NCBI GenBank assembly: GCA_024645145.1
Contig: JAHEGL010000056.1
Coordinates: 1-24,210, forward strand
From: Planktotalea sp.
Lineage (GTDB): Bacteria > Pseudomonadota > Alphaproteobacteria > Rhodobacterales > Rhodobacteraceae
Direction of reading: 5' to 3'
Length of the DNA stretch: 24,210 bases
Shown: in pieces, positions 14,396 through 21,933 of the stretch
Numbering within the stretch: position 1 is the stretch's first letter
Layout of the letters: each line of letters begins with the position of its first letter
The notes under the pieces: model-generated
The model's input: only the letters and a program-made list of their open reading frames with translations
What the model was told of the DNA's origin: nothing
The model's database searches: none
Program-made: the position numbers and the translations under genes

Positions 14396-15826
14396 ATGCT
14401 TGAACACCGTCAATTTTATATCAATGGCGCATGGGTCGACCCTGTCGTTGCGAACGACTTCGATGTGGTGAACCCCTCTACAGAGGAAAATTGCGCCGTT
14501 ATTTCTTTAGGTGGACAAGCGGACACAGACGCGGCGGTTGCAGCAGCAAAAGCTGCGTTTGAAACGTGGTCACAAACCTCCAAAGAAGAGCGGATTGCGC
14601 TTCTGGAAAAACTGCTTGAGATTTACAATGCGCGTCAGGAAGAAATGGCGCAAGCCATGTCAATTGAGATGGGCGCGCCGATCAACCTAAGTCGCGCCCA
14701 GCAAACAGGTGCGGGCAGCTGGCATCTTGATGGCTTCCTTAAAGCTTTCCGCGATTTTGAATTCGACTCCGAATACACCAAAACCGAAATGACGCTGAAA
14801 GAACCAATCGGTGTGGTCGCTTGTATCACGCCTTGGAACTGGCCGATGAACCAGATCGTACTGAAGGCGATTCCAGCGATTGCGACAGGCTGTACCGTTG
14901 TTCTGAAGCCCTCCGAGATTGCCCCTCTTTCTGGCGTTTTATTTGCGGAATTTATGCATGAAGCAGGTTTCCCTGCGGGCGTGTTTAATTTGGTCAACGG
15001 TGACGGTGTCGGCGTTGGTTCGCAACTTTCTGTGCACCCAGACGTAGATATGGTTAGCTTCACAGGATCTTCCCGTGCGGGCATTCTGATTTCTAAAGCG
15101 GCTGCAGATAGCCTTAAGCGCGTGAGCCTAGAGCTCGGTGGTAAAGGCGCGAACATCATCTTTGCAGATGCAGGTGAACGCGCAATGAAATACGGCGCGG
15201 ATCGTTGCTTCCGCAACTCAGGTCAGTCGTGTAACGCACCAACCCGCATGTTGGTTGAGCGTTCCGTCTATGACCGCGCGGTTGAGGTCGTCACAGAGGC
15301 CGCGAACAACACCCACGTTGGTCCCGCATCTGAAGAGGGCAAGCACATCGGCCCCGTCGTATCCAAAGCGCAATTCGACAAGATCCAAGGTCTGATCGAA
15401 GTCGGCATGGGCGAGGCAAAGCTTGTTGCGGGCGGTCTTGGTCGTCCAGATGGACTGAACCGTGGTTATTATGTGAAGCCAACCGTTTTTGCCGATGCCA
15501 CCAACGACATGCGCATCGCACAGGAAGAAATCTTTGGGCCTGTTTTGGCTATGATCCCTTTCGACACCGAAGAGGAAGCTATCGCAATCGCCAATGACAC
15601 GCCCTATGGCCTTACCAACTACGTGCAAACACCTGACGATGGAAAACGTCGCCGTGTCGCACGTCGTTTGCGCTCTGGCATGGTCGAAACCAACGCACAA
15701 GGCTTTGCGCAAGGTTCCCCGTTTGGGGGCTACAAGCAGTCCGGCAACGGCCGCGAAGGTGGCGTTTTTGGTCTTGAGGAATTCCTTGAAATCAAGGCTG
15801 TCTCTGGCTGGAATGGCAAAAGTTAA
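14396..15826 (+). CDS. NAD(P)-dependent aldehyde dehydrogenase
   Basis: The 476-residue protein oxidises an aldehyde to the acid using NAD(P)+. All ALDH superfamily catalytic elements are present: Asn148 in TPWNWPMN, Lys171 in LKPSEIAPL, Glu246 in LELGGKGAN, and nucleophile Cys279 in NSGQSCNAPTRM. QEEIFGPVLAMIPFD and PFGGYKQSGNGREGG are also typical. GQSCNAPTRM, rather than GQVC, recalls the CddD-like subgroup (6-oxolauric/3-succinoylsemialdehyde-pyridine type). The true substrate is not predictable. The start at 14396 is set by AAAAGGAG seven bases upstream; the longer frame from 14312 adds 28 residues unlike the family. A strong terminator follows at 15850, and the gene stands alone, so context says little about the pathway. 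Confidence 0.93.
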   Translation: MLEHRQFYINGAWVDPVVANDFDVVNPSTEENCAVISLGGQADTDAAVAAAKAAFETWSQTSKEERIALLEKLLEIYNARQEEMAQAMSIEMGAPINLSRAQQTGAGSWHLDGFLKAFRDFEFDSEYTKTEMTLKEPIGVVACITPWNWPMNQIVLKAIPAIATGCTVVLKPSEIAPLSGVLFAEFMHEAGFPAGVFNLVNGDGVGVGSQLSVHPDVDMVSFTGSSRAGILISKAAADSLKRVSLELGGKGANIIFADAGERAMKYGADRCFRNSGQSCNAPTRMLVERSVYDRAVEVVTEAANNTHVGPASEEGKHIGPVVSKAQFDKIQGLIEVGMGEAKLVAGGLGRPDGLNRGYYVKPTVFADATNDMRIAQEEIFGPVLAMIPFDTEEEAIAIANDTPYGLTNYVQTPDDGKRRRVARRLRSGMVETNAQGFAQGSPFGGYKQSGNGREGGVFGLEEFLEIKAVSGWNGKS

Positions 15827-15849
15827 GTCATAAACGCACCTCACAATAG

Positions 15850-15882
15850 AAAAATGCGCCGTACCCGTTCTGGCGCATTTTT
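15850..15882. terminator. Bidirectional terminator between ALDH and the RluA-type gene
   Basis: A perfect 11-bp stem pairs AAAAATGCGCC (15850-15860) with GGCGCATTTTT (15872-15882) around an 11-base loop. The A-run and T-run at its two ends let it act on both strands, for the ALDH gene and for the convergent gene at 16019. The 136 bases from 15883 to 16018 hold nothing else I can identify. Confidence 0.85.
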
Positions 15883-16018
15883 CGTGCCTAATGCAAGTAT
15901 CCTAACTTTGTACGAATGAACGCCGCCTAAGCCACATTTTGCGTATGTTATAAACGCCGAACCCGACGCGCTCCCAATGCTTAAATGCACTGTTCAGCGC
16001 GCCTTGCAGAATGACTTT

Positions 16019-16669
16019 TTAAAACGGTGCTTTGGCGCGGAATTTATGGGTATTGCCCCCATCAGGGTGCTTCACGCGCAACTCTTCTGAATGCAGCATC
16101 AAGCGCGCATGATCCTCCAGATCAGGCCCAGATGCATAGAATGGATCACCCAAAATTGGATGGCCCAGCGCGAGCATATGCACGCGAAGCTGATGAGAAC
16201 GCCCCGTTCTAGGCGTCAATCGCACCCGAGTTTCACCAGTGCCATAACGCATCACGCGGTAGTCGGTATGCGCATTTTTGCCCGTTTCATGACAAACCTT
16301 TTGCAAAGGCCGATTGGGCCAATCCACGATCAGAGGTAGGTCCACTGCCCCTGTTTTCGGTTCTAAAGTCCCAGCCACTCGCGCAACATAAGTTTTCTGC
16401 GTCATGCGTTTTTCAAATTGCAGACCCAAGTGGCGCTGCGCATGACGGGTCAGCGCAAACACCATAACGCCTGATGTGTCTCGGTCCAATCGATGGACGA
16501 GCAAGGCTTGCGGGAACACCATTTGAATACGCGACATCAGACAGTCTGCCAGCTCTTCACCTTTACCAGGAACCGACAGCAAACCAGCAGGTTTGTTCAC
16601 TATCAATAGTTCATGATCATCGTGGATAATGTCCAATGGATCATTCGGTGGGTTATATGCAGAGCTCAT
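16019..16669 (-). CDS. RluA family RNA pseudouridine synthase
   Basis: The 216-residue protein isomerises uridine to pseudouridine in RNA. Motif I is NKPAGLLSVPGKG. The catalytic motif VHRLDRDTSGVMV has Asp62, and LTPRTGRSHQLRVHMLALGHPILGD is the C-terminal substrate-binding motif, split here by normal spacing. There is no N-terminal S4 domain. This and the size fit E. coli RluA, which modifies 23S rRNA U746 and tRNA U32, more than RluC or RluD. Exact targets are inference. The ATG at 16669 begins MSSAYNPPNDPLDIIHDD, as in relatives, with only a weak purine-rich site upstream. It is divergent from the NTF2-like gene, 76 bp away. Confidence 0.92.
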   Translation of the reverse strand: MSSAYNPPNDPLDIIHDDHELLIVNKPAGLLSVPGKGEELADCLMSRIQMVFPQALLVHRLDRDTSGVMVFALTRHAQRHLGLQFEKRMTQKTYVARVAGTLEPKTGAVDLPLIVDWPNRPLQKVCHETGKNAHTDYRVMRYGTGETRVRLTPRTGRSHQLRVHMLALGHPILGDPFYASGPDLEDHARLMLHSEELRVKHPDGGNTHKFRAKAPF

Positions 16670-16714
16670 ACGCTTTCGTCTCAGATGCGCGCGCGCTTTT
16701 CAACCCGACATGTA

Positions 16715-16726
16715 GACCCTAGGGTC
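16715..16726. repeat. 12-bp perfect palindrome upstream of the NTF2-like gene
   Basis: GACCCTAGGGTC lies in the 76-bp divergent intergenic region, 20 bases before the start of the gene at 16746. It could be an operator for a dimeric regulator or form a small leader hairpin. No other copy was noticed in the window. Confidence 0.4.
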
Positions 16727-16745
16727 GCTTGCAAAGGAGTTTGCA

Positions 16746-17156
16746 ATGCACCCGACTATCATCACCATGCAAGAGGTCGTCGCAAAAGGTGACCAGACAA
16801 AAATTGCACCACTGCTCGCGCAACAGGTAAAGTTCCTGCCACCGACGTATTTCGCAACATGGACAGGACGCGATGTCGTCGCGGCTGTCTTGGGGCACGT
16901 TGGACAGGTTTTCAGCGATTTTGAATATCGCCGCGTCATGGGCACTTGCAAGGATTGGGCGCTGGAATTTCAATGTAAGATTGGTGATCTTGATGCGGTT
17001 GGTGTTGACTTGATTACACTAAATGATGACGGGCTGATCGAAACATTTGAAGTTGTTATGCGCCCTCACAAAAGCATCGGAGCTTTGCGCGACGCGATGA
17101 ACGCGCGCGTGATGAAAGATCCGGCATTCTTGAAACACAAAAGCGCGCTCAGCTAG
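16746..17156 (+). CDS. NTF2-like (SnoaL-type) family protein
   Basis: The 136-residue protein fits the NTF2-like cone fold. Early helices (MQEVVAKGDQTKIAPLLA) are followed by VKFLPPTYFATWTGRDVVAAVL, where the family has its 'harm/target... wtGrdaI' pattern. FSDFEYRRVMGTCKDWALEF and VDLITLNDDGLIETFEVVMRP form the sheet. Members range from isomerases and cyclases to binding proteins, so no reaction can be given. AAAGGAG lies six bases before the ATG. The stop codon TAG shares the palindrome CTAG with the stop codon of the convergent rarD gene, overlapping by four bases. Confidence 0.85.
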   Translation: MHPTIITMQEVVAKGDQTKIAPLLAQQVKFLPPTYFATWTGRDVVAAVLGHVGQVFSDFEYRRVMGTCKDWALEFQCKIGDLDAVGVDLITLNDDGLIETFEVVMRPHKSIGALRDAMNARVMKDPAFLKHKSALS

Positions 17157-18046
17157 GTTTTGCGCATCTGACGGATCATGGACGTGGTGTAGACTATAAG
17201 CGCGAGCCAAATCAGCGGAAAGGCTATCGCGCGTGCGCGTTCGAAGGGTTCATCAAAAACAAAAACAGCGATCAAAAAGATGATCGTTGGCGCAATATAT
17301 TGCAAAATTCCAATGGTTGAGAGCCGTAAAAGTTTAGCGCCATTTGCGTAGATCATCAATGGCACCGCCGTAATCACGCCGCACCCCAGAAGAAGCAAAG
17401 TGTCCGCGCTGAGCGTGGAATCAAAATGCGATTTGCCTTGCGTACTGAGATAGGCCACATAGGCAAGCGCGAAGGGGAGCAAGATTAGAACTTCCAATAG
17501 AAACCCTTGGTTGGGGCCGATCGGCAACTGCTTCTTGCCAAGCGCATAAAAGCCCCACGTGAACATCATGCCAAGCGCGGCCCACGGTAGTCCGCCCCCG
17601 TCAATCACCAGAACCAAAACCGCCGTGGCTGCCAAACCAATTGCGATCATCTGTGCTTTGCTCAGTTTTTCACCAAGCAACAGAGCACCCAGAGCAATGC
17701 TAAAAAGCGGGTTCATATAATAGCCCAGCGCCGCTTCCATCGCGTAACCTGCAGTAACAGCCCAGACATAAATGCCCCAATTCAGCGACACCAAAGCAGC
17801 CGTGACGCAGGCCATGCCAAGCATCTTCGGGGTCTTTAAAGCAGTGATAACGTCCTTGGTTCTGCGCAAGAAACGCAACACGAGCACTGCAATAGGCACT
17901 GACCAAATAATGCGATGCGCGATGATTTCGACAGGTGGAATATGCGCGAGCACCTTAATGTAGAGCGGTAAGAACCCCCACAAGAAATAGGCTGTAAGAG
18001 CAAAGGCAAGGCCTTGTGGGGTGTCTACGTTTTCGCGCTGTGTCAT
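17153..18046 (-). CDS. rarD: RarD-type EamA/DMT family transporter
   Basis: The 297-residue inner-membrane protein has about ten predicted membrane helices in two EamA repeats. The N-terminal RarD signature is present: GLAFALTAYFLWGFLPLYIK, then IIAHRIIWSVP. YYMNPLFSIALGALLLGEKL, LLLLGCGVITAVPLMIYANG and LQYIAPTIIFLIAVFVFDEP complete the family pattern. RarD is named after chloramphenicol sensitivity; its physiological substrate is not established. The ATG at 18046 gives the usual start, but no Shine-Dalgarno site is seen. Instead a 7-bp hairpin sits directly upstream. It lies downstream of the demethylation operon on the same strand, 95 bp away, separated by several inverted repeats. Confidence 0.93.
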   Translation of the reverse strand: MTQRENVDTPQGLAFALTAYFLWGFLPLYIKVLAHIPPVEIIAHRIIWSVPIAVLVLRFLRRTKDVITALKTPKMLGMACVTAALVSLNWGIYVWAVTAGYAMEAALGYYMNPLFSIALGALLLGEKLSKAQMIAIGLAATAVLVLVIDGGGLPWAALGMMFTWGFYALGKKQLPIGPNQGFLLEVLILLPFALAYVAYLSTQGKSHFDSTLSADTLLLLGCGVITAVPLMIYANGAKLLRLSTIGILQYIAPTIIFLIAVFVFDEPFERARAIAFPLIWLALIVYTTSMIRQMRKT

Positions 18047-18049
18047 GGT

Positions 18050-18136
18050 GCAGTGCTACTGCACTGCTTGGGCAATGGAAAGAAGGGTGCGTTCAAAGAA
18101 CGACACCTTACGTAAGGTGCGTGAAACCACGCACCC
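18050..18136 (-). promoter_or_regulatory. Stacked, partly exclusive hairpins between the demethylation operon and rarD
   Basis: Four inverted repeats lie here. GGTGCGTG (18116-18123) pairs with CACGCACC (18128-18135). CACCTTACGTAAGGTG (18104-18119) is a perfect 16-bp palindrome overlapping the first. GGGTGCGT (18085-18092) can pair with ACGCACCC (18129-18136). GCAGTGC (18050-18056) pairs with GCACTGC (18061-18067), next to the rarD start. No T-run follows the first hairpin on the minus strand, so this is not an ordinary terminator. Confidence 0.45.
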
Positions 18137-18141
18137 ATCGC

Positions 18142-20583
18142 TTAAACCTTCACACGCTCAGACTTTGGATCGTAGAATGGTTTTGAAGATACTTCCGCGC
18201 GCACCCGTGTCCCGGCCACATCAATCTCAAACGTTGACCCCAAGACATCTGCAAGCTTTTCACCCTTGCACGGGATATAGCCCATACCCATCGCAGCGCC
18301 CTCATGATGACCATAAGCGCCTGACGTCAGATAGCTGACAATCTCACCATCCCGTAGCACTGGTTCAGCATGATACAAAAGCGGTTCTGGATCGCTCAAC
18401 TTGAACTGCAACAAGCGCATATCCAGACCGTTCTCTTGCTTGTTCAAGATTGCGTCGCGCCCGATATACTGCGCTTTGTCCTTCTTCACGGCAAAGCCAA
18501 GACCGGCTTCCATCACATGATCTTCAGAGGTGATGTCATGCCCGAAATGGCGAAAGCCTTTTTCCATGCGGCACGTGTCCATCATATGCATACCGCACAG
18601 CTTCAGACCCATATCCTGCCCTGCGACATAAAGCGTCTCAAACACATGGCCGGCCATATCAGAGGATGCGTAAATCTCCCATCCGAGCTCGCCCACGTAG
18701 GTCACGCGGTGCGCACGAGCAAGGCCCATACCTATCTCGATATCCTGCGCGGTACCAAACGGATTCACAGCATTCGTAAAATCATTCGGAGAAACAGCTT
18801 GCAACAAATCACGTGCTTTGGGGCCCATGATCGCAAGTACACCTTCACCAGCGGTTACATCGGTGATGACCACATTGAAGTCACCCTGATGACGACGCAT
18901 CCATGTTTCATCCGCAAGGCGTGTCGCCGCAGGCGTGACAACAAGATAGGCTGTTTCGGATAGGCGCGTCACGGTCACATCGGACTCAATACCGCCACGA
19001 TGGTTCAGGAATTGCGTGTAAACAATCTTGCCCACAGGCACCGAATAATCACCACCGCCAATGTAATTTAGGAATTGCTCCGCATTGCGCCCTTCAACGC
19101 GAATTTTTCCGAAAGACGACATGTCATACATGCCGACTCCTGTGCGCACGGCCATATGTTCATCGCGCACGTTGTTAAAGAAATTCTGACGCTGCCAGCT
19201 GTACTTATATTCGCGCTCTTGGCCTTCACGCGCGAACCAGTTTGCGCGTTCCCAACCCGCGATTTCGCCCATGACCGCGCCTTTTTCCAAAAGCTGCGCA
19301 TGAAATGGAGTGCGCCGAACACCGCGCGCCGTTTTCTTTTGAAGGTAGGGAAAGTGGTCTGCATAGAGCAGGCCAAGCGTCTCTTTAGAGCGCTCAAAGA
19401 GATAGGTTTTATTGCCTTGGAATGGCTGCATACGGGAAATATCGACATCGCCAAGATCAAAAGGTTTAGCGCCCTCGTCCATCCATTGCGCGAGCGCCGA
19501 ACCCGCGCCACCTGCGGATTGGATACCGATGGAATTAAAGCCCGCCGCGACCCAGAAATTATCCAATTCAGGCGCTAGGCCTAGGTGGTAAGCGTCATCC
19601 GGCGTAAAGCTTTCCGGGCCATTAAAGAACGTGTGAATTCCCGCTTCCGCCAACATTGGCATGCGTTCTACAGCGTTTTCTAAGATAGGTTCAAAATGAT
19701 CAAAATCTTCGGGGAGTTGATCAAACTCAAAGTCTTTCGGGATGTCCAACGTCCAAGGCTTGGAAACGGGTTCAAACGCCCCCAAAAGCATCTTGCCCGC
19801 GTCTTCCTTGTAGTATGCACACTCATCCGGCACACGCAGCACAGGCATTTGTGTCAAGCCCGCGATCGCTTCCGTCACGATGTAAAAATGCTCACACGAA
19901 TGAAGCGGTACGTTCACACCTGCCATACGGCCAATCGAATGACCCCACATACCGCCACAATTTACGACGTGGTCTGTAGCGATATGCCCTGTCTCGCCGT
20001 TTTTGTCTTCCCACGTTACACCCGTAACGCGGCGACCCTCTTTATGGGTGTCTGTGACAAGGTAGCCCTCTTTCACCAGAGCACCGTTCTGTCGCGCGCC
20101 TTTTGCCAAAGCATGTGCGATGTTGGCAGGGTCACCCTGCCCATCGAGCGGTAGGTAAACGCCCCCTTTGACACCATCGATGTTGAGATGCTCGTACTTT
20201 GCTTTCACCTCATCAGGTGAAATCGGCTCTGCTTCAACGCCAAAAGACCGTGCCATCGCAGCTTGGCGATTGATCTCTTCTAAACGCTCTTCTGTCAAAG
20301 CAACGGTGATCGACCCACAGCGTTTGAAACCAGTCTCCACACCCGTTTCAGCCGCAAGATTGCCGTAGAGCTCTTGCGAGTACTTCGCCAGTTTGGTCAT
20401 ATTCTTGGTCGCACGCAGCTGCGCGATAAGACCCGCTGCGTGCCACGTCGTGCCTGACGTTAGTTGTTTGCGTTCAAGAAGAACGATGTCTTTCCAACCC
20501 AGCTTGGCCAAGTGATAGGCAACAGAGCACCCAATGACACCACCGCCAATAATGACGACACGCGCTTTTTCAGGAAGAGACAT
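18142..20583 (-). CDS. GcvT-fused FAD-dependent oxidoreductase (dimethylglycine/sarcosine dehydrogenase-like)
   Basis: The 813-residue protein joins an N-terminal DAO-type flavoprotein domain (about 1-370) to a C-terminal tetrahydrofolate-binding GcvT region (about 430-813, including the GcvT C-terminal barrel). The dinucleotide motif GGGVIG is at 13-18. TSGTTWHAAGL carries His48, the residue that holds FAD covalently in dimethylglycine and sarcosine dehydrogenases. GEIAGWERANWFA, MYDMSSFGKIRVEG and YVGELGWEIYAS are typical linker and GcvT motifs. Such enzymes oxidise N-methyl groups and pass the carbon to tetrahydrofolate. AAAGGAA lies eight bases before the ATG at 20583; the longer frame from 20700 overlaps the upstream gene. 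It is the last gene of the operon, 13 bp after the methyltransferase. Which demethylation step it does is not decided by sequence. Confidence 0.93.
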   Translation of the reverse strand: MSLPEKARVVIIGGGVIGCSVAYHLAKLGWKDIVLLERKQLTSGTTWHAAGLIAQLRATKNMTKLAKYSQELYGNLAAETGVETGFKRCGSITVALTEERLEEINRQAAMARSFGVEAEPISPDEVKAKYEHLNIDGVKGGVYLPLDGQGDPANIAHALAKGARQNGALVKEGYLVTDTHKEGRRVTGVTWEDKNGETGHIATDHVVNCGGMWGHSIGRMAGVNVPLHSCEHFYIVTEAIAGLTQMPVLRVPDECAYYKEDAGKMLLGAFEPVSKPWTLDIPKDFEFDQLPEDFDHFEPILENAVERMPMLAEAGIHTFFNGPESFTPDDAYHLGLAPELDNFWVAAGFNSIGIQSAGGAGSALAQWMDEGAKPFDLGDVDISRMQPFQGNKTYLFERSKETLGLLYADHFPYLQKKTARGVRRTPFHAQLLEKGAVMGEIAGWERANWFAREGQEREYKYSWQRQNFFNNVRDEHMAVRTGVGMYDMSSFGKIRVEGRNAEQFLNYIGGGDYSVPVGKIVYTQFLNHRGGIESDVTVTRLSETAYLVVTPAATRLADETWMRRHQGDFNVVITDVTAGEGVLAIMGPKARDLLQAVSPNDFTNAVNPFGTAQDIEIGMGLARAHRVTYVGELGWEIYASSDMAGHVFETLYVAGQDMGLKLCGMHMMDTCRMEKGFRHFGHDITSEDHVMEAGLGFAVKKDKAQYIGRDAILNKQENGLDMRLLQFKLSDPEPLLYHAEPVLRDGEIVSYLTSGAYGHHEGAAMGMGYIPCKGEKLADVLGSTFEIDVAGTRVRAEVSSKPFYDPKSERVKV

Positions 20584-20596
20584 CGGCGAGGTTCCT

Positions 20597-21493
20597 TTAA
20601 ACGATTGTATGGCCAGCGGCGCGCAAGCGCTTGGCAATTTCAGCGATGTGCGCAGGGCTGACTTCACAGCATCCGCCCACAAGGGTTGCACCCTGATCAA
20701 CCCACTTCATCACGTGATCAGCATAGCTCTCAGGCGTGAAATCATGACGTTTACTAAGCGCATCAACAGTCGGGTTTTCTCTCAAAAAGCCATCTGTGAT
20801 TTTTGTGAAGCCATTTGCATAAGCCCCATAGGGCAAGTCAGCTTTTGCAAGATGTGACAGGGCTTCAGGAATAACTTCTGGGGTAGAGCAGTTCGCAAGA
20901 ACCGCCTCAACGCCCATATCTTTAGCAATCATCACAGCTTCTTCAAGCGGCTCGCCTGATCGTAGAATGCTGCCATCTTCATCACTTACTGAAAAGGCGC
21001 ACCAAATTGGCACGTTCGCTGATTTAGCAGCTTGGATGATGCAGCGCGTATGCTCGAGTGAAACGACCGTTTCACAAATCACCAGATCCGTATTTCCCGC
21101 AAATTTGGCCGCCACTTCAGAATAGATCGGCACGGCAACATCCGGCGCTGGATGAATATCAGGACGGTAGCTCGCACCGAGTGGACCTAAACTTCCCGCA
21201 ATGCGGCCAGCCCCATGCGTTGCGCGTGCGTTTTGCGCTTCTTGCAACGCCATCGCGTGCAACGTTTCAAACTTATCTTCGATCCCCGCAACCGAAAGGC
21301 GGTCACGCTGAACTGCGTAACTGTTCAATGTTGCAATCGTTGCTCCCGCGGCAAAGAAATCGCTCGACACTTCAGCGACGAGCCCCGGGCGATCCATCAT
21401 AACTTGTGTGGACCAAAGCGCTGTCGGCTTGTCGCCAGCACGGTGAACAAGCTCTTGGCCCATGCCACCATCAAGGAGGGTAATTTCTGTCAT
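20597..21493 (-). CDS. Homocysteine S-methyltransferase family protein (betaine-homocysteine type)
   Basis: The 298-residue protein belongs to the zinc-dependent S-methyl_trans family (BHMT, MmuM, MetH N-domain). The start LLDGGMGQEL is the family's first motif. Zinc ligands are in place: Cys202 (ANCSTPEV) and Cys275/Cys276 (LVGGCCEVSP). IAGSLGPLGASYRPD and ICETVVSLEHTR are also conserved. It moves a methyl group from a donor to homocysteine, giving methionine. The two GcvT-fused flavoproteins beside it point to glycine betaine as donor and dimethylglycine as product. It is shorter than mammalian BHMT (about 400 residues), as bacterial forms are. Other donors such as S-methylmethionine cannot be excluded. 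The ATG shares TGATG with the stop of the upstream membrane-protein gene, suggesting coupling. Confidence 0.9.
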   Translation of the reverse strand: MTEITLLDGGMGQELVHRAGDKPTALWSTQVMMDRPGLVAEVSSDFFAAGATIATLNSYAVQRDRLSVAGIEDKFETLHAMALQEAQNARATHGAGRIAGSLGPLGASYRPDIHPAPDVAVPIYSEVAAKFAGNTDLVICETVVSLEHTRCIIQAAKSANVPIWCAFSVSDEDGSILRSGEPLEEAVMIAKDMGVEAVLANCSTPEVIPEALSHLAKADLPYGAYANGFTKITDGFLRENPTVDALSKRHDFTPESYADHVMKWVDQGATLVGGCCEVSPAHIAEIAKRLRAAGHTIV

Positions 21494-21933
21494 CAGATCG
21501 GTCCTGTCAGCAAGAAGAATGTCAGAGCCGCCGCATAGCACCAGTCCACGACAACGCAACCACTTATGTACCAACCAAAAAAGGGTGTGCCATGGCCGCG
21601 ATGTTTCATCAGATCCCAAACGCCATGGCCAAAGATGCCAACGATGATGAGCCAAGGCCTTGTGACAACCCCAAAGCACCCAATCAACGCCAATAAAGCC
21701 GCAAAACGGGCTTCAAGAGTAAAGTGGCTCCCGCTTCGCAAGGCAGCGGTAGGATAGGTGAAGAGCATCGCAATCAAGAAGAACAGCGCGATGCTCCAAA
21801 CATAGCTGTGCGGCAGAACAAAATGACTGATTGGAATGCCAACAACATAGAGCGTTGCGGCGACCTTTACCCAAAGAAAGGAACGCGACAGCAAGCTGTC
21901 ATGCCAGTCAATATCATCTGCCGTGTGGGTCAC
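21493..21933 (-). CDS. Uncharacterised integral membrane protein within the demethylation operon
   Basis: The 146-residue protein has about five hydrophobic segments: near residues 20-40 (VKVAATLYVVGIPISHFVL), 45-66, 75-95, 95-110 and 120-142. His, Trp and Asp residues sit between them (IFGHGVWDLMKHRGHG), which might bind a metal or cofactor. I do not recognise the family. It starts on GTG at 21933, overlapping the stop of the upstream flavoprotein as GTGA. Its own stop overlaps the methyltransferase start as TGATG. Such tight coupling on both sides suggests a role with the operon, for example substrate uptake, electron transfer or assembly, but none of this is shown. A further GTG at 21963 would extend it by ten residues into the upstream gene. 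Confidence 0.8.
   Translation of the reverse strand: MTHTADDIDWHDSLLSRSFLWVKVAATLYVVGIPISHFVLPHSYVWSIALFFLIAMLFTYPTAALRSGSHFTLEARFAALLALIGCFGVVTRPWLIIVGIFGHGVWDLMKHRGHGTPFFGWYISGCVVVDWCYAAALTFFLLTGPI

Noticed and set aside
14635..15844. Two long minus-strand frames opposite the aldehyde dehydrogenase
   Set aside because: Both are shadows of a complete ALDH gene whose catalytic residues are all present.
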